NCBI RefSeq assembly: GCF_001590795.1
Contig: NZ_JXDL01000001.1
Coordinates: 7,202,134-7,266,133 of the forward strand
Length of the DNA stretch: 64,000 nucleotides
Origin: Bradyrhizobium sp. AT1
GTDB lineage: Bacteria > Pseudomonadota > Alphaproteobacteria > Rhizobiales > Xanthobacteraceae
Direction of reading: 5' to 3'
Under the pieces are notes generated by a model. That model was not told the DNA's origin. It did no database searches and was given only the letters and a program-made list of their open reading frames with translations. The position numbers and the translations under genes were made by a program. This document shows positions 14,958-23,277 of this stretch, one piece after another (the stretch's first letter is position 1; each line of letters starts with the position of its first letter).

Positions 14958-15890
14958 CTACCCGGCATAGGCGCGCTGCACCTGGTCGCTGCAATAGGAC
15001 AGCTTTCGGCCATCGCCGGTGAAGTGTCCGTCCTTGATGATCCACAGAACGACCGTCTTGTCGTCGATCTTCTTGAACATCAGGTTCTCGTGGTCCAGAG
15101 TGGTGTCTACATTCTGTACGCTGACGGCGTTCGGGTCAGGAGCCGCCTGCAAGGCGCAATCGGCGCCGATCCTGACGGTGTCGGGAAGCTGAACCCGCGT
15201 CTGTTCGATCTTGCAGATGTTTGAGGCCGTCGTGATCGACTTTTCGGAGAACGTAACGATCGTGTCGTTGAACTTCGCGCAGCGCTCCTCGAAGTTGGGG
15301 CCGGCCGCCGCGTAGACGCCGTCCCGCGGGTGAGCGTCTTTCAGAGCTTGCTCCAAGTCGGTCTTCTGCTTCGCGTCCGCCTTGGCTCTCAGCGTGGCTT
15401 CTGCAAGCGCGCGCTGCGTCTTCAGAGGGCAGTAGGCCTCACGCCAGGGAGCGTCCTTGAGCTTTCCGTTCAGGCTCTTCTGAACGGAGATTGTCACATC
15501 GTCGATCTTCTTGACGAACATGACTTCGTTGAATTTCCTGTTCTCCCAGTCGGGATCGCGAGGGTTGACGTTCTGCGCCAGGTTGTAGTCATTGCAGACC
15601 ATTTCGACCTTCAGTGAGTCCGGGCCAAGATCGGTGATCTTCTTGACGCCGCAGCCCCATTCATATCCGCTGACCGACTTCTCGCGAAGATTGATCGTAA
15701 GGCCACCGCCTTCGTCGCAGGATGCCCGAAATGTCTTGCCCGGCTCGGCATAAACGCCGGCTTTGGGGCGCCATTTATCGAAGGCGTTTCTGGCGGCTTC
15801 CTGAGCGTACGCGGCTGGCCCGGGGCATGGCAACAGAAGCGCGGCAAGCATCAACATCAAGGTGAAGAGTTTCGTCCGATTCTGATTCAA
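14958..15890 (-). CDS. Exported protein with a tandem internal duplication
   Basis: About 310 residues with a signal peptide (NQNRTKLFTLMLMLAALLLP..AYAQ). Two homologous units of roughly 115 residues follow: the first starts P-K-A-G-V-Y-A-E-P-G-K-T-F-R-A-S-C, the second P-R-D-G-V-Y-A-A-A-G-P-N-F-E-E-R-C. Each contains a strand V-x-x-K-x-I-D-D-V/K-T-V and ends E/S-Y-C with matching cysteines, so each unit probably has a disulphide. An Ala/Lys-rich helix links them. It is probably periplasmic; function unknown. I favour TTG at 15890 (AGGGTGG upstream), but GTG at 15905 is possible. It lies inside the interval that separates the two terminase genes. Confidence 0.7.
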   Translation of the reverse strand: MNQNRTKLFTLMLMLAALLLPCPGPAAYAQEAARNAFDKWRPKAGVYAEPGKTFRASCDEGGGLTINLREKSVSGYEWGCGVKKITDLGPDSLKVEMVCNDYNLAQNVNPRDPDWENRKFNEVMFVKKIDDVTISVQKSLNGKLKDAPWREAYCPLKTQRALAEATLRAKADAKQKTDLEQALKDAHPRDGVYAAAGPNFEERCAKFNDTIVTFSEKSITTASNICKIEQTRVQLPDTVRIGADCALQAAPDPNAVSVQNVDTTLDHENLMFKKIDDKTVVLWIIKDGHFTGDGRKLSYCSDQVQRAYAG

Positions 15891-16104
15891 GAAACCACCC
15901 TGCACAAGAGTTGACGTTGGGCTTGTCCGATGTCGTCAATGTCAGAATAGTAGATCGCCCATAGGTTGAGCAAGCGACGCGTTTTGGCTCGACTTAGTGG
16001 CTTCGGTGCATTCGATGAAGTGGAGATCGATATGTCCTGGGAAGATGCGTTGCGACGAATGTTGCACGCGGGACGCTTCGTTTTCGTCTTCTCCAACAAG
16101 CGAG

Positions 16105-16248
16105 TTCGACGAGCGGTATAAGACCTGGACTTCGGCTCCCGGACGCGGTGTCTTTGCCGGCTTCGATCAGGCACTGCAACGACAATCCCATACCCCCGAC
16201 TCCGAAGACTGGTCCGCGATGTGGCGCAGGCGCATCGGCCTGCCCTAG
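16105..16248 (+). pseudogene. Orphan C-terminal tail of a third effector
   Basis: The last 47 codons of an open frame encode FDERYKTWTSAPGRGVFAG, then a Gln/Ser linker and SEDWSAMWRRRIGLP. This matches residues 381-426 of the effector at 13481 almost position by position. Upstream of it no matching toxin domain is seen; the short frame from 15997 is Cys/Met-rich and not protein-like, while another frame at about 15990-16120 reads GFGAFDEVEIDMSWEDALRRM before stopping, hinting at a decayed gene. The tail ends 18 bp before the terminase start. It is best explained as a remnant left by replacement of a toxin module. Confidence 0.75.
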
Positions 16249-16266
16249 GCCGAGCGAGCGTAGCCA

Positions 16267-17229
16267 TTGTCCATCCTGAAAATTCCGACGGCGAAGATCT
16301 TCGAGCCTTTGCTGAAACCTGCGCGCTACAAGGGCGTCTATGGCGGACGCGGCTCTGGGAAATCGCATTTCTTCGGCGAGCTCCTGGTCGAGACCTGCCA
16401 GGCCGAGCGCGGCACGCTCGCGGTTTGCATTCGCGAGGCGCAGCGCACGCTGGCGCAATCGTCCAAGCGTCTGATCGAAGGCAAGATCGCGAGCCTTCGC
16501 CTCGGCCACGGCTTCAAGCTGTTCAGCGACAAGATCGAGACGCCCGGTGACGGGCTCATCATCTTCCGTGGACTTCAGGATCACACCGCCGAGTCGATCA
16601 AATCGCTGGAAGGCTTTCGCATCGCCTGGATCGACGAGGCGCAATCCCTCAGCGCACGCAGCCTCGCGCTGCTGCGGCCGACGATCCGTGCCAAGGATTC
16701 CGAGCTCTGGGCGAGCTGGAATCCGCGGCGCAAGAGCGATGCGATCGACGATTTTCTGCGCGGGCGCAAGCCCGACGGTGCCGTCATCGTCAAGGCGAAC
16801 TGGCGCGACAATCCCTGGTTTCCTGACGTGCTCGAGGAGGAGCGGCTGTTGGATCAGAAGCTCTACCCCGAGCGTTACGATCACATCTGGGAGGGCGAGT
16901 ATGCCCGCGCCTTCGAGGGCGCCTATTTCGCCGCGCTGCTGTCGGAGGCGCGTGCGCAGGGGCGGATCGGAAAGGTCTCCGCCGATCCCCTGCTGCCGCT
17001 GCGCGCCTTCATCGACATCGGCGGCGCCGGCGCCGCGGCGGATGCCTTCACGATGTGGATCGTGCAATGGGTCGGTAGCGAGCTTAGGGCGGATTTTCTA
17101 CACCTGCGCCGCTGGCGGAAAAGCGTGGAACAAGCACAGAACTACACGTTCAAGGCCGTGATCACCGTGGTTGCCACAGGATTGATGGGAGCCATTTGGC
17201 TGGGCGTCAAGGTCGCACTGGGCAAGTGA
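16267..17229 (+). pseudogene. Chimeric phage terminase large subunit (PBSX family)
   Basis: Residues 1-275 are a PBSX/XtmB-like terminase ATPase: Walker A GGRGSGKS at about 27-34, Walker B-like FRIAWIDEAQS, the coupling region LWASWNPRRKSDAIDDF, and WEGEYARAFEGAYF. The nuclease half begins (LRAFIDIGGAGAAADAFTMW) but after about residue 278 it breaks into an unrelated ending, WRKSVEQAQNYTFKAVITVV followed by a hydrophobic helix and KVALGK, which looks like the C-terminus of a small phage membrane protein. I infer a deletion near 17080-17110 that fused the two and removed portal and capsid genes. DNA packaging activity is unlikely. The start is TTG 16267 with a weak ribosome site. Confidence 0.75.
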
Positions 17230-17293
17230 GCCTTCTTCGATGACCGCGTCATCGCACGACGGTACGCGTCTATCTTTCGCCGATGAGTATGCC

Positions 17294-17722
17294 ATGTACA
17301 AAATCCGTATCGTTGATGCGTCTGATGATGACGTTGCCGACACCCTGGCCGATCTGCACCAATCGACGTTCTTCGGTGCCGCGGCAATGCCCCGGTTCGA
17401 TCTTGGTGCGTGGTGGCTCGCTTATCGCGGTGATGACGCGGTCGCTTTTGCCGGTGTGGTGCCTTCCACGCATATTCGAAATTGCGGTTATGTCTCCAGG
17501 GTTGGAGTCTTGCGGCGGCATTGGGGACACGGGCTGCAAATCAGGCTGATGCGAGCCATCGAGGCACAAGGGCGGCGCATGGGATGGGACAATGTCGTTT
17601 CGGATACGACGGACAACCCCGTGTCTGCCAACAATTTCATCCAGGCAGGCTATCGGCTCTACGAGCCCGAGGTCCCCTGGGCCTGGTCGCATACACTCTA
17701 TTGGCGAAAGTGGCTGCGCTAA
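17294..17722 (+). CDS. GNAT-family acetyltransferase (prophage type)
   Basis: A 142-residue protein starting MYKIRIVDASDDDVADTLAD. The GNAT acetyl-CoA loop is the region YVSRVGVLRRHWGHGLQIRL then MRAIEAQGRR, followed by the conserved Asn strand (VVSDTTDNPVSANNFIQAGYRLY). It would transfer an acetyl group to an unknown amine. I recall near-identical proteins beside rhizobial terminase genes, so it is probably part of the phage remnant. The ATG at 17294 is preferred to 17240 because the family begins MYKI; the ribosome site is weak in both cases. Confidence 0.8.
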   Translation: MYKIRIVDASDDDVADTLADLHQSTFFGAAAMPRFDLGAWWLAYRGDDAVAFAGVVPSTHIRNCGYVSRVGVLRRHWGHGLQIRLMRAIEAQGRRMGWDNVVSDTTDNPVSANNFIQAGYRLYEPEVPWAWSHTLYWRKWLR

Positions 17723-17808
17723 GGGCCACGTGGCGTTTCCCGTGATGCGGAACGCAGCCTGCGATGGCTCATAGGGGCGCGGCGGAGCCTGTCTACGCTG
17801 GTCATCGG

Positions 17809-17844
17809 GAAGCCCGGCAGCCCGATGGCTGCCGGGCTTCTTTT
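17809..17844 (+). terminator. Intrinsic terminator
   Basis: GAAGCCCGGCAG and CTGCCGGGCTTC form a perfect 12-bp stem with an 8-base loop, followed by TTTT. It closes the phage remnant before the catabolic cluster. Confidence 0.9.
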
Positions 17845-17956
17845 GCATTTTGGGCCGATGCGAGCGAGGCTCTTGCGAAGTTGGCGGCGCCGGGCTTTAA
17901 GTTTGCTCTTGCAGGAAATTCGGCGGCCACAAGCCGATGTTAAGGGAGCGCCATCG

Positions 17957-19219
17957 ATGCCCAACAAGCCTCAATTGCCGGAACGTTCGCCGCGGACGGG
18001 AGGGCTCACTGCGCTCGATGGCCTCTTGGTCATCGATTTCACGCGTGTCGTCGCCGGCCCGGCCTGCACGCAGACACTTGCCGATTTTGGCGCGCACGTC
18101 ATCAAGATCGAGAATCCTGACGGCGGCGACGACACGCGCGCCTATGAGCACGCCGAAATTGGCGGCGAAAGCGCGGCCTATCTGAGCCTGAACCGCAACA
18201 AGCGTGGCATTGCGCTCGATCTTTCGGTGCCGGAGGCCCGCGAGATTGCGCTGGATCTGATCCGCAAGGCTGATGTGGTCGTGGAAAATTTTTCAAGCGG
18301 AGTCATGAAGAGGTTTGGGCTCGACTATGAGGCGGTCGCGCCGCTCAACCCACGGCTGGTCTATTGCTCGATCTCCGCCTACGGACGCTCCGGACCGTTC
18401 GCCTCGCGCCCCGGCTTCGATCCCATCACGCAAGCGGAGAGCGGCTTCATGTCCCTCAACGGATTTGCCGATGGCCCGGCGGTTCGTACCGGCCCGCCCA
18501 TCGTGGACATGGCGACGGGGATGTCTGCCTGTAACGCCATCCTGCTGGCGCTGCTCGCACGGGACCGGCTCGGGCGCGGGCAGCATGTCGAAGTTGCGCT
18601 GTTCGACGTCGCGATGGGGATGACCGGCTTCTACGGCATGGCTTATCTCATCAACGGGGAAAATCCCGGCCGGTTCGGCAATTCGCCGAGCGGCTCTCCC
18701 ACCGTCGGTGTCTACGAGGCCTCGGATGGGCCGCTCTACATGGCCTGCGCCAACGATCGGCTCTATCGCCGGCTTGTCGTCGAGGTGCTGAACCGGCCAG
18801 ATCTCATTACCGATCCGCAGTTCGCCACGCGCAAGGCCCGTTCCGAGAACAAGGAGCTCTTGCGCGCAGCCATCGCGGAGGTCTTTGCCGGCGATACGCT
18901 CGAGAATTGGATGGCGAAAATGAAGCAGGCCAATATTCCGGTTGGCTATCTCCGGACGGTGGAGGAGGGATTCAACGCGCCCGAAGCGCGCGAGCGCCAT
19001 CGCTTGAACCGGATTCCGCACCGTACCGCCGAATGGGTGCCCAACATCGAGCCGCCGATTACCATGAGCCTGACCGGTGCGGTCGATCCCGTTGCTGCCC
19101 CGCTGTTAGGCGAGCATACCGAGGACGTCTTGCGCGATATTCTCGGTTATGATGAGCGCCGGATCGCGGAGTTTACACGGAAGGGTATCTTTGGCGCGGG
19201 CAAGCCCCCGACGGGCTAG
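17957..19219 (+). CDS. Class III CoA-transferase (CaiB/BaiF family)
   Basis: A 420-residue cytoplasmic enzyme. It has the family opening LLVIDFTRVVAGPACTQTLA-DFGAHVIKIE, the LNRNKRGIALDL strand, VVVENFSSGVMKRFGLDYE, and the catalytic aspartate in TGPPIVDMATG, equivalent to the Asp of formyl-CoA transferase. It moves CoA between organic acids without free CoA. AAGGGAG lies upstream of the ATG. As first gene of the 18-28.5 kb cluster it probably activates the substrate or an intermediate acid of that pathway; the acid cannot be read from sequence. Confidence 0.9.
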   Translation: MPNKPQLPERSPRTGGLTALDGLLVIDFTRVVAGPACTQTLADFGAHVIKIENPDGGDDTRAYEHAEIGGESAAYLSLNRNKRGIALDLSVPEAREIALDLIRKADVVVENFSSGVMKRFGLDYEAVAPLNPRLVYCSISAYGRSGPFASRPGFDPITQAESGFMSLNGFADGPAVRTGPPIVDMATGMSACNAILLALLARDRLGRGQHVEVALFDVAMGMTGFYGMAYLINGENPGRFGNSPSGSPTVGVYEASDGPLYMACANDRLYRRLVVEVLNRPDLITDPQFATRKARSENKELLRAAIAEVFAGDTLENWMAKMKQANIPVGYLRTVEEGFNAPEARERHRLNRIPHRTAEWVPNIEPPITMSLTGAVDPVAAPLLGEHTEDVLRDILGYDERRIAEFTRKGIFGAGKPPTG

Positions 19220-19337
19220 GCCCGCGCGGTCACTCTCCATGACGCCCAGGCTGCGCCGGCACGCTGATCGACGCCAGCCGCATTGGCTTGATTTGGCGAA
19301 GGGGCGGCCGCATAAATACGCGAAGTGAGGGACACGA

Positions 19338-20567
19338 ATGGCGCCTGGTCGAAAGCCGAGCATGGGGCAGCCCACCGGGGCGGAAGCCGGCGAACGCGCC
19401 CATGCGGACATGATCGCGAAGGCTCGGGCTCTGTTGCCGCGACTACGCGAGCGGGCGGCGCGAACGGAGGAGCTGCGACATCTTCCGCCGGAGACCGAAC
19501 GGGATCTGCACGATGCCGGCCTGTTTCGGATGCTGCAACCGGCACGGATTGGTGGCACCGAGCTTGACTATGTCGCCCTCGTCGACTGCGCGGAGCTGCT
19601 CGGACAAGCGGACGCATCGGTAGCCTGGAATCTCGCCAATCTGGCGAGCCATCACTGGATGCTCGGCATGTTCGAGCAGAAGGCTCAGGATCTGGTCTGG
19701 GGTCGTGATCCGGACGCGCTGATCGCATCCTCGTTCATTTTCCCTGCCGGACGCGCCACGAGAGTTGAGGGCGGATACCAGCTGCGCGGGAGCTGGCCGT
19801 TCTCCTCAGGCGTTGCCTCCTGCGAATGGAACATGCTGGCAAGCGTGGTCTACTCTGACGACGAGGCAGACGGCATCGAGTATCGCATCTTTCTGCTGCC
19901 AAAAGGCGACTACAAGGTCCTGGACACCTGGAATGTCGCGGGACTGCGCGGGACGGGGTCTTGCGACGTGGAGGTCAGGGACGCCTTCGTGGCGGACCAT
20001 ATGACGGTCGCCGTCGGCGATCTCTCAGGCGGCCCGACACCGGGAAGCAGGACCAATCCAAATCCGCTGTATGCACTCCCCGTATTCTCACTGTTCCCGT
20101 ACGTCCTCTCCGGCGTCGCGCTGGGGAATGCGCAGGCCTGCCTCGACGATTACACGGAGGTCGCACGTCATCGTATTTCGACCTACAACCGCGCCAAGTT
20201 GAGCGATTTTCAGAGCACTCAGATCAAGATCGCGGAGGCCTCGGCGAAGATCGACGCCGCGCGCCTGATCATGCGGTCGGCATGCCTCGATGCCATGCAG
20301 GACGCGCGGCGCGGACACATTCCTGATATGGCAACCAAGACCCGATATCGGCGCGACGGATCGTTCTCCGTGAACTTGTGTACGGACGCGGTCTCGATGC
20401 TGTTTGCCGCGAGCGGGGCACGCGGTCTGTTCACGACCGGTGTGTTGCAGCGGCAATTCCGCGATGCCCATGCCATCAACTCGCATCTCGCATTCAACTT
20501 CGATGCGGCGGGGACCAATTATGGACGCGTGGCGCTGGGCCTGCCGTCCGAAAATCTCACGCTGTGA
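19338..20567 (+). CDS. Flavin-dependent monooxygenase, acyl-CoA dehydrogenase fold (HsaA type)
   Basis: A 409-residue protein with the acyl-CoA dehydrogenase fold but hydroxylase features: R-H-L-P-P-E-T-E-R-D-L-H-D-A-G-L near the N-terminus, the ADASVAWNLANLASHHWMLG block, GGYQLRGSWPFSSGVASCEW, and LRGTGSCDVEVRDAFV. The usual catalytic Glu of dehydrogenases is not evident. This form fits the HsaA/HpaB-C2-like oxygenase component, which uses reduced flavin to hydroxylate an aromatic ring. The flavin reductase gene 9 bp downstream supplies the partner. The GAGGGA ribosome site supports ATG 19338. The substrate is unknown; the NicX-like gene in the cluster suggests a nitrogen heterocycle. Confidence 0.8.
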   Translation: MAPGRKPSMGQPTGAEAGERAHADMIAKARALLPRLRERAARTEELRHLPPETERDLHDAGLFRMLQPARIGGTELDYVALVDCAELLGQADASVAWNLANLASHHWMLGMFEQKAQDLVWGRDPDALIASSFIFPAGRATRVEGGYQLRGSWPFSSGVASCEWNMLASVVYSDDEADGIEYRIFLLPKGDYKVLDTWNVAGLRGTGSCDVEVRDAFVADHMTVAVGDLSGGPTPGSRTNPNPLYALPVFSLFPYVLSGVALGNAQACLDDYTEVARHRISTYNRAKLSDFQSTQIKIAEASAKIDAARLIMRSACLDAMQDARRGHIPDMATKTRYRRDGSFSVNLCTDAVSMLFAASGARGLFTTGVLQRQFRDAHAINSHLAFNFDAAGTNYGRVALGLPSENLTL

Positions 20568-20576
20568 GGCCGGCTG

Positions 20577-21140
20577 ATGAATGATCTGCCGAAGCACCCG
20601 GCCGCTCCTGATCCAGCCAACGAGTTCGCGAGTGACAGCTCGTCGATCGATCCCCGAGACTTCCGCAACGCGCTCGGAACCTATGCAACGGGCGTGACGA
20701 TCATCACAGCCGCGGCGCCTGACGGCAAGCCTTACGGTCTGACATGTAATTCGTTCGCCTCCGTTTCGCTGAATCCTCCGCTGGTGCTGTGGAGCCTCGT
20801 CGTCTATTCCTCGAGCCTGACCATTTTCCAGAACGCCAGCCATTTCACGGTCAACGTGCTCGGCGCGTCGCAGCAGGCTCTTGCGAGCAAGTTCGCGAAG
20901 TCCTCGGATGACAAATTCACCGGCGTGGACTGGACCCCCGGCCTCGGCAAGGCGCCGGTGCTCGCCGAGAGCGTTGCCAACTTTCAGTGCCGCTCGGTGA
21001 ATCGCTATTATGGCGGCGACCACGTGATCTTTCTCGGCGCGGTCGAGGCCTATACCTACAATGCGCAGGAGCCGCTGCTGTTCGCGCGCGGCGCGTTCGG
21101 CCGTTTTCTCGCGGACGACGAGCGCAAGAAGGCACCCTAG
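20577..21140 (+). CDS. Flavin reductase, monooxygenase partner
   Basis: A 187-residue member of the flavin reductase-like (HpaC/HsaB) FMN-binding split-barrel family. Diagnostic blocks are FRNALGTYATGVTIITAAAP, GLTCNSFASVSLNPPLVLWS, FTVNVLGASQQALASKFA and the C-terminal HVIFLGAVEAYTY. It reduces FMN or FAD with NAD(P)H and passes it to the oxygenase encoded just upstream. GAGG lies seven bases before the ATG. The nine-base spacing and matching families make the two genes a two-component monooxygenase. Confidence 0.9.
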   Translation: MNDLPKHPAAPDPANEFASDSSSIDPRDFRNALGTYATGVTIITAAAPDGKPYGLTCNSFASVSLNPPLVLWSLVVYSSSLTIFQNASHFTVNVLGASQQALASKFAKSSDDKFTGVDWTPGLGKAPVLAESVANFQCRSVNRYYGGDHVIFLGAVEAYTYNAQEPLLFARGAFGRFLADDERKKAP

Positions 21141-21165
21141 CGTGCTTCAGGTCGCGCTCGACGAC

Positions 21166-22074
21166 CTAGCGCTCCGCCGCCGACAGTTTGTAGATCTCCA
21201 ACGCGTCCGCGTCCGCACCGCGTGCGGCCTTGGCCAACCTGAACAGTTGTCCTGCAAGCGAGGCCATCGGCACCGGCGTCGACGTTGCCTGCGCAACATC
21301 GGCGACCGTATCGAGATCCTTGAGCATCGTGGCAATGTGGCCAAGGGGTGGTGAGTGTATCCCTTGGGCCATCCGCGGCACGAAGAGCTGAAGCGGAATG
21401 GAATCCGCGAAGCCGCCGGCCAGTGCTTCGGGCAGCCGTTTGGCATCGATTCCTGCGTTGACCGCGAGGCGCGTGGCTTCCGCGAGCACGGCCATCGTGC
21501 ATCCCACGATCACCTGATTGCACAGCTTTGTGGTCTGGCCGGCGCCGGTCGGGCCCATGTGGGTGAATCTGCGCGCCATGGACAGGATGTACGGCCGCAC
21601 CCTTTCGATATCAGCAGCTTCTCCGCCGGCCATGATCGCAAGCGTGCCTTCCTCGGCTCCCTTCGTGCCGCCGGAAACCGGTGCATCGATCCAACTAGCG
21701 CCATTGGCGTCCTTCAGTCGCTTTGCGAGATCGCGTGCCGCGTCAGGATGGATCGACGAAAAGTCGACGACAAGCTTGCCGGTGCCGGCAGCCGCTCCCA
21801 GTCCTTCGGGTCCGAAGATTACCTCCTCGACTGCTTTTGCATCCGTCACGCACATGAATGCGATATCCGAATTGGCCAGGAGCGCGCGAGGCGTGTCGGC
21901 GCGTTTGGCGCCGGCCTCGACCAGCGGAGCCACCTTGCCCTCCGAACGGTTCCAGACCGTCACCTGATAGCCAGCCTCGAGCAGGCGCCGGCTCATCGGC
22001 GCCCCCATCAGCCCCAGGCCAAGATAGCCCAGTCGCTCGGCGCCTTGCGGGTTTGCCTTGCTCACATCAGCCAT
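21166..22074 (-). CDS. NAD(P)-dependent beta-hydroxyacid dehydrogenase family protein
   Basis: A 302-residue protein of the 3-hydroxyisobutyrate/tartronate-semialdehyde reductase family. It has GYLGLGLMGAPMSRRLLEAGYQVTVWNR (Rossmann), the substrate loop DAPVSGGTKGAEEGTLAIMAGG, GPTGAGQTTKLCNQVIVG with the catalytic Lys, and the late block KDLDTVADVA. It would oxidise or reduce a beta-hydroxy acid or semialdehyde. GGAGG six bases before ATG 22074 fixes the start. It converges on the flavin reductase gene and is divergent from the binding-protein gene at 22241, sharing a 166-bp spacer with it. Confidence 0.85.
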   Translation of the reverse strand: MADVSKANPQGAERLGYLGLGLMGAPMSRRLLEAGYQVTVWNRSEGKVAPLVEAGAKRADTPRALLANSDIAFMCVTDAKAVEEVIFGPEGLGAAAGTGKLVVDFSSIHPDAARDLAKRLKDANGASWIDAPVSGGTKGAEEGTLAIMAGGEAADIERVRPYILSMARRFTHMGPTGAGQTTKLCNQVIVGCTMAVLAEATRLAVNAGIDAKRLPEALAGGFADSIPLQLFVPRMAQGIHSPPLGHIATMLKDLDTVADVAQATSTPVPMASLAGQLFRLAKAARGADADALEIYKLSAAER

Positions 22075-22163
22075 AGGTTGCCTCCTTCTGTCGCTGCGCG
22101 ACGCCGCCTTACCATACATTGCGCATCAGCCGGCAAAACCGCCCCGTTCGCATGGCTTGCCTG

Positions 22164-22184
22164 ATTGTTTGAACCATGAAACAT
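22164..22184. promoter_or_regulatory. Operator-like inverted repeat
   Basis: TGTTT-N8-AAACA (within ATTGTTTGAACCATGAAACAT) lies in the divergent spacer between the dehydrogenase and binding-protein genes. Its TTTGA..TGAAA form is reminiscent of the MarR-type sites near 34-42 kb but is not the same. No regulator gene is linked. Confidence 0.3.
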
Positions 22185-22240
22185 TTAGGGCGGTCGGGTT
22201 GGGTGGCGCCCTTCGGCGCCGGAGCAGCGGAGTGGGCACG

Positions 22241-23224
22241 ATGCGAACCGTTTCGAAGTGGATCCTTGCTTTGGGGGCGGCGGCGGCCGTGAGCACGGGG
22301 GCGAGCGCTGCATGGGCGCAGCAGACGATCCGCGTCGGCTGGACCATTCCGGCCGAAGAATCCAAGTACTGGATGATGCGCCGCCCGGCTGAATTTCCCA
22401 ATCTCGGCAAGGCCTACAACATCGAATGGACCCAGTTTCAGGGCACTGCGCCGATGACGCAGGCTCTGGCCGCTGGCGCGCTGGACTGCGCAACGCAGGC
22501 GCCGCTGTCGCTTGCCAATGGTGTGGTCGGCGGAAATCTCAAAGCCTACATCGTCGCGCAGCACGTGTTCGAGAAGCCCGGCGGCTTCTCGGTCTATTGG
22601 GCGGTCAAGGATGACTCACCCATCAAGACAATCGCCGACCTCAAGGGCAAGACGGTCGGCATTTCCGTGATCGGCGGCGGCACGCAAGGTCCGTTCAATC
22701 TGCTGCTGAAGCAGAATGGCGTCGATCCCGCCAAGGACATCAAGCTGGTCGAGGTCGGTTTCGCGGTCTCCGAGGATGCGCTGCGACAGGGCCGCGTCGA
22801 TGCGGTCAACATGAACCAGCCGTTCGCCGCGCGCGCGGAAGCGAAGGGCGGCACGAGAAAGCTGTTCTCCCTGTCGGAAGCCATGCCGAATATCGTGCAT
22901 ATCCTGGAAGCCTGCCGCGCCGATTTCGTCGACAAGAACCCTGAGGTGGTCAAGGCTTATGTCCGGGATATCACCTCGGGCATGAAGAAGGCGCTGGCGA
23001 ACCGCGAGGAAACACTCAAGGTCGTCAACGAAGTGCTCAAGGCGCCGATTCCGGTGCTCGAGACCTACCTGCTCAAGGACAACGATTTCGGCCGTGATCC
23101 AGGCGCGGCGCCGAACTTCCCGGCGATCCAGAAGATGCTGGACATCTACGCCGAGACCGGAATGCTGCCGAAACTGGATGTCGCGCAGTTCAAGCATCCG
23201 ACGATCGTCGCCCCGCTGCAATAG
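22241..23224 (+). CDS. Aliphatic-sulfonate/nitrate-type ABC transporter binding protein
   Basis: A 327-residue periplasmic protein with a signal peptide ending SAAWAQ. The mature part has the SsuA/TauA-like form: IRVGWTIPAEESKYWMM, AAGALDCATQAPLSLANGVVGG, DLKGKTVGISVIGGGTQGPF and DALRQGRVDAVNMNQPF. It delivers a small solute to the permeases encoded at 25897-27446. GGAGTGGG precedes the ATG at 22241; the frame is open upstream but without a signal. The ligand is unknown: this family takes sulfonates, nitrate, pyrimidine precursors and aromatics. Confidence 0.85.
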   Translation: MRTVSKWILALGAAAAVSTGASAAWAQQTIRVGWTIPAEESKYWMMRRPAEFPNLGKAYNIEWTQFQGTAPMTQALAAGALDCATQAPLSLANGVVGGNLKAYIVAQHVFEKPGGFSVYWAVKDDSPIKTIADLKGKTVGISVIGGGTQGPFNLLLKQNGVDPAKDIKLVEVGFAVSEDALRQGRVDAVNMNQPFAARAEAKGGTRKLFSLSEAMPNIVHILEACRADFVDKNPEVVKAYVRDITSGMKKALANREETLKVVNEVLKAPIPVLETYLLKDNDFGRDPGAAPNFPAIQKMLDIYAETGMLPKLDVAQFKHPTIVAPLQ

Positions 23225-23277
23225 CGAGCGAACGACCCGAACGAGAGGCTCGCGGTATCCGGCACGAAGACGAACGC

